Shown in pieces: positions 23,853 to 23,897 of a stretch of 23,897 nt of DNA (the stretch's first letter is position 1; every line of letters starts with the position of its first letter). The stretch is from Desulfovibrio sp. (lineage in GTDB: Bacteria; Desulfobacterota; Desulfovibrionia; Desulfovibrionales; Desulfovibrionaceae). The notes below the pieces were generated by a model, which was not told where the DNA came from, made no database searches, and saw only the letters and a list, made by a program, of their open reading frames with translations. The translations under genes and the position numbers were made by a program. The DNA lies in the NCBI RefSeq assembly GCF_019424165.1, contig NZ_JAHZAA010000029.1, positions 7,677-31,573 of the forward strand. The letters run 5' to 3'.

Positions 23853-23897
23853 GCGACACAGGCGCAGGCAGGCTTTGCCCGCTGGGGCGGCTGCTTC

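Noticed and set aside
1..23897. tRNA, rRNA, CRISPR arrays, insertion sequences or integrase-type mobile genes
   Set aside because: I saw no cloverleaf-like sequences, regularly spaced repeats, transposase motifs or terminal inverted repeats while reading the window.

Overview
The window looks like chromosomal DNA of a sulfate-reducing Desulfovibrionaceae bacterium, most likely the Desulfovibrio desulfuricans group. The evidence is a six-gene Ech [NiFe]-hydrogenase operon, a thiosulfate/polysulfide-reductase-type molybdoenzyme, a TauE/SafE permease, and GC-rich genes set in very AT-rich intergenic DNA. The species is an inference from gene content. I ran no database search.

Layout: (1) 245-1726, minus strand: a membrane sensor with a degenerate GGDEF domain. 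(2) 1727-2393: AT-rich divergent control region with a candidate sigma70 promoter and CRP/HcpR-like half sites in front of ech. (3) 2394-7740, plus strand: echABCDEF, a complete, tightly packed membrane-bound energy-converting hydrogenase. It closes with a perfect 14-bp hairpin terminator at 7789-7820 that would work on both strands. (4) 7821-8946: about 1.1 kb without a confident gene, containing a short minus-strand coding-like island, a 24-bp near-palindrome and a long AT-rich stretch. (5) 8947-11652: a cytoplasmic PsrA/PhsA-like molybdopterin oxidoreductase and a four-cluster PsrB/HycB-like ferredoxin. (6) 11820-22440: nuoABCD-HIJKLMN, an 11-subunit complex I with no nuoEFG (no NADH dehydrogenase module). 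(7) 22521-23804: a secreted-signal, Ala/Pro-linker TauE/SafE family permease.

How it works together: Ech couples ferredoxin and H2/H+ to ion translocation. The Nuo complex keeps every N2-cluster, quinone-site and proton-channel residue I checked but lacks its usual electron-input arm. The molybdoenzyme and ferredoxin pair sits directly upstream on the same strand. It has no Tat signal and no membrane anchor gene, so it may be a replacement peripheral arm for complex I or a soluble partner that exchanges electrons with it. NuoG is itself an evolutionary relative of such molybdoenzymes. This is the main candidate for an undescribed system.

The sharpest sequence-level anomaly is at the nuoJ/nuoK junction. 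NuoK has no normal start codon and NuoJ has no normal stop. One base at 17174 (G instead of T) accounts for both, because ATGA there would restore a stop/start overlap and give a NuoK of exactly 100 residues. It is either a sequencing error or a real mutation.
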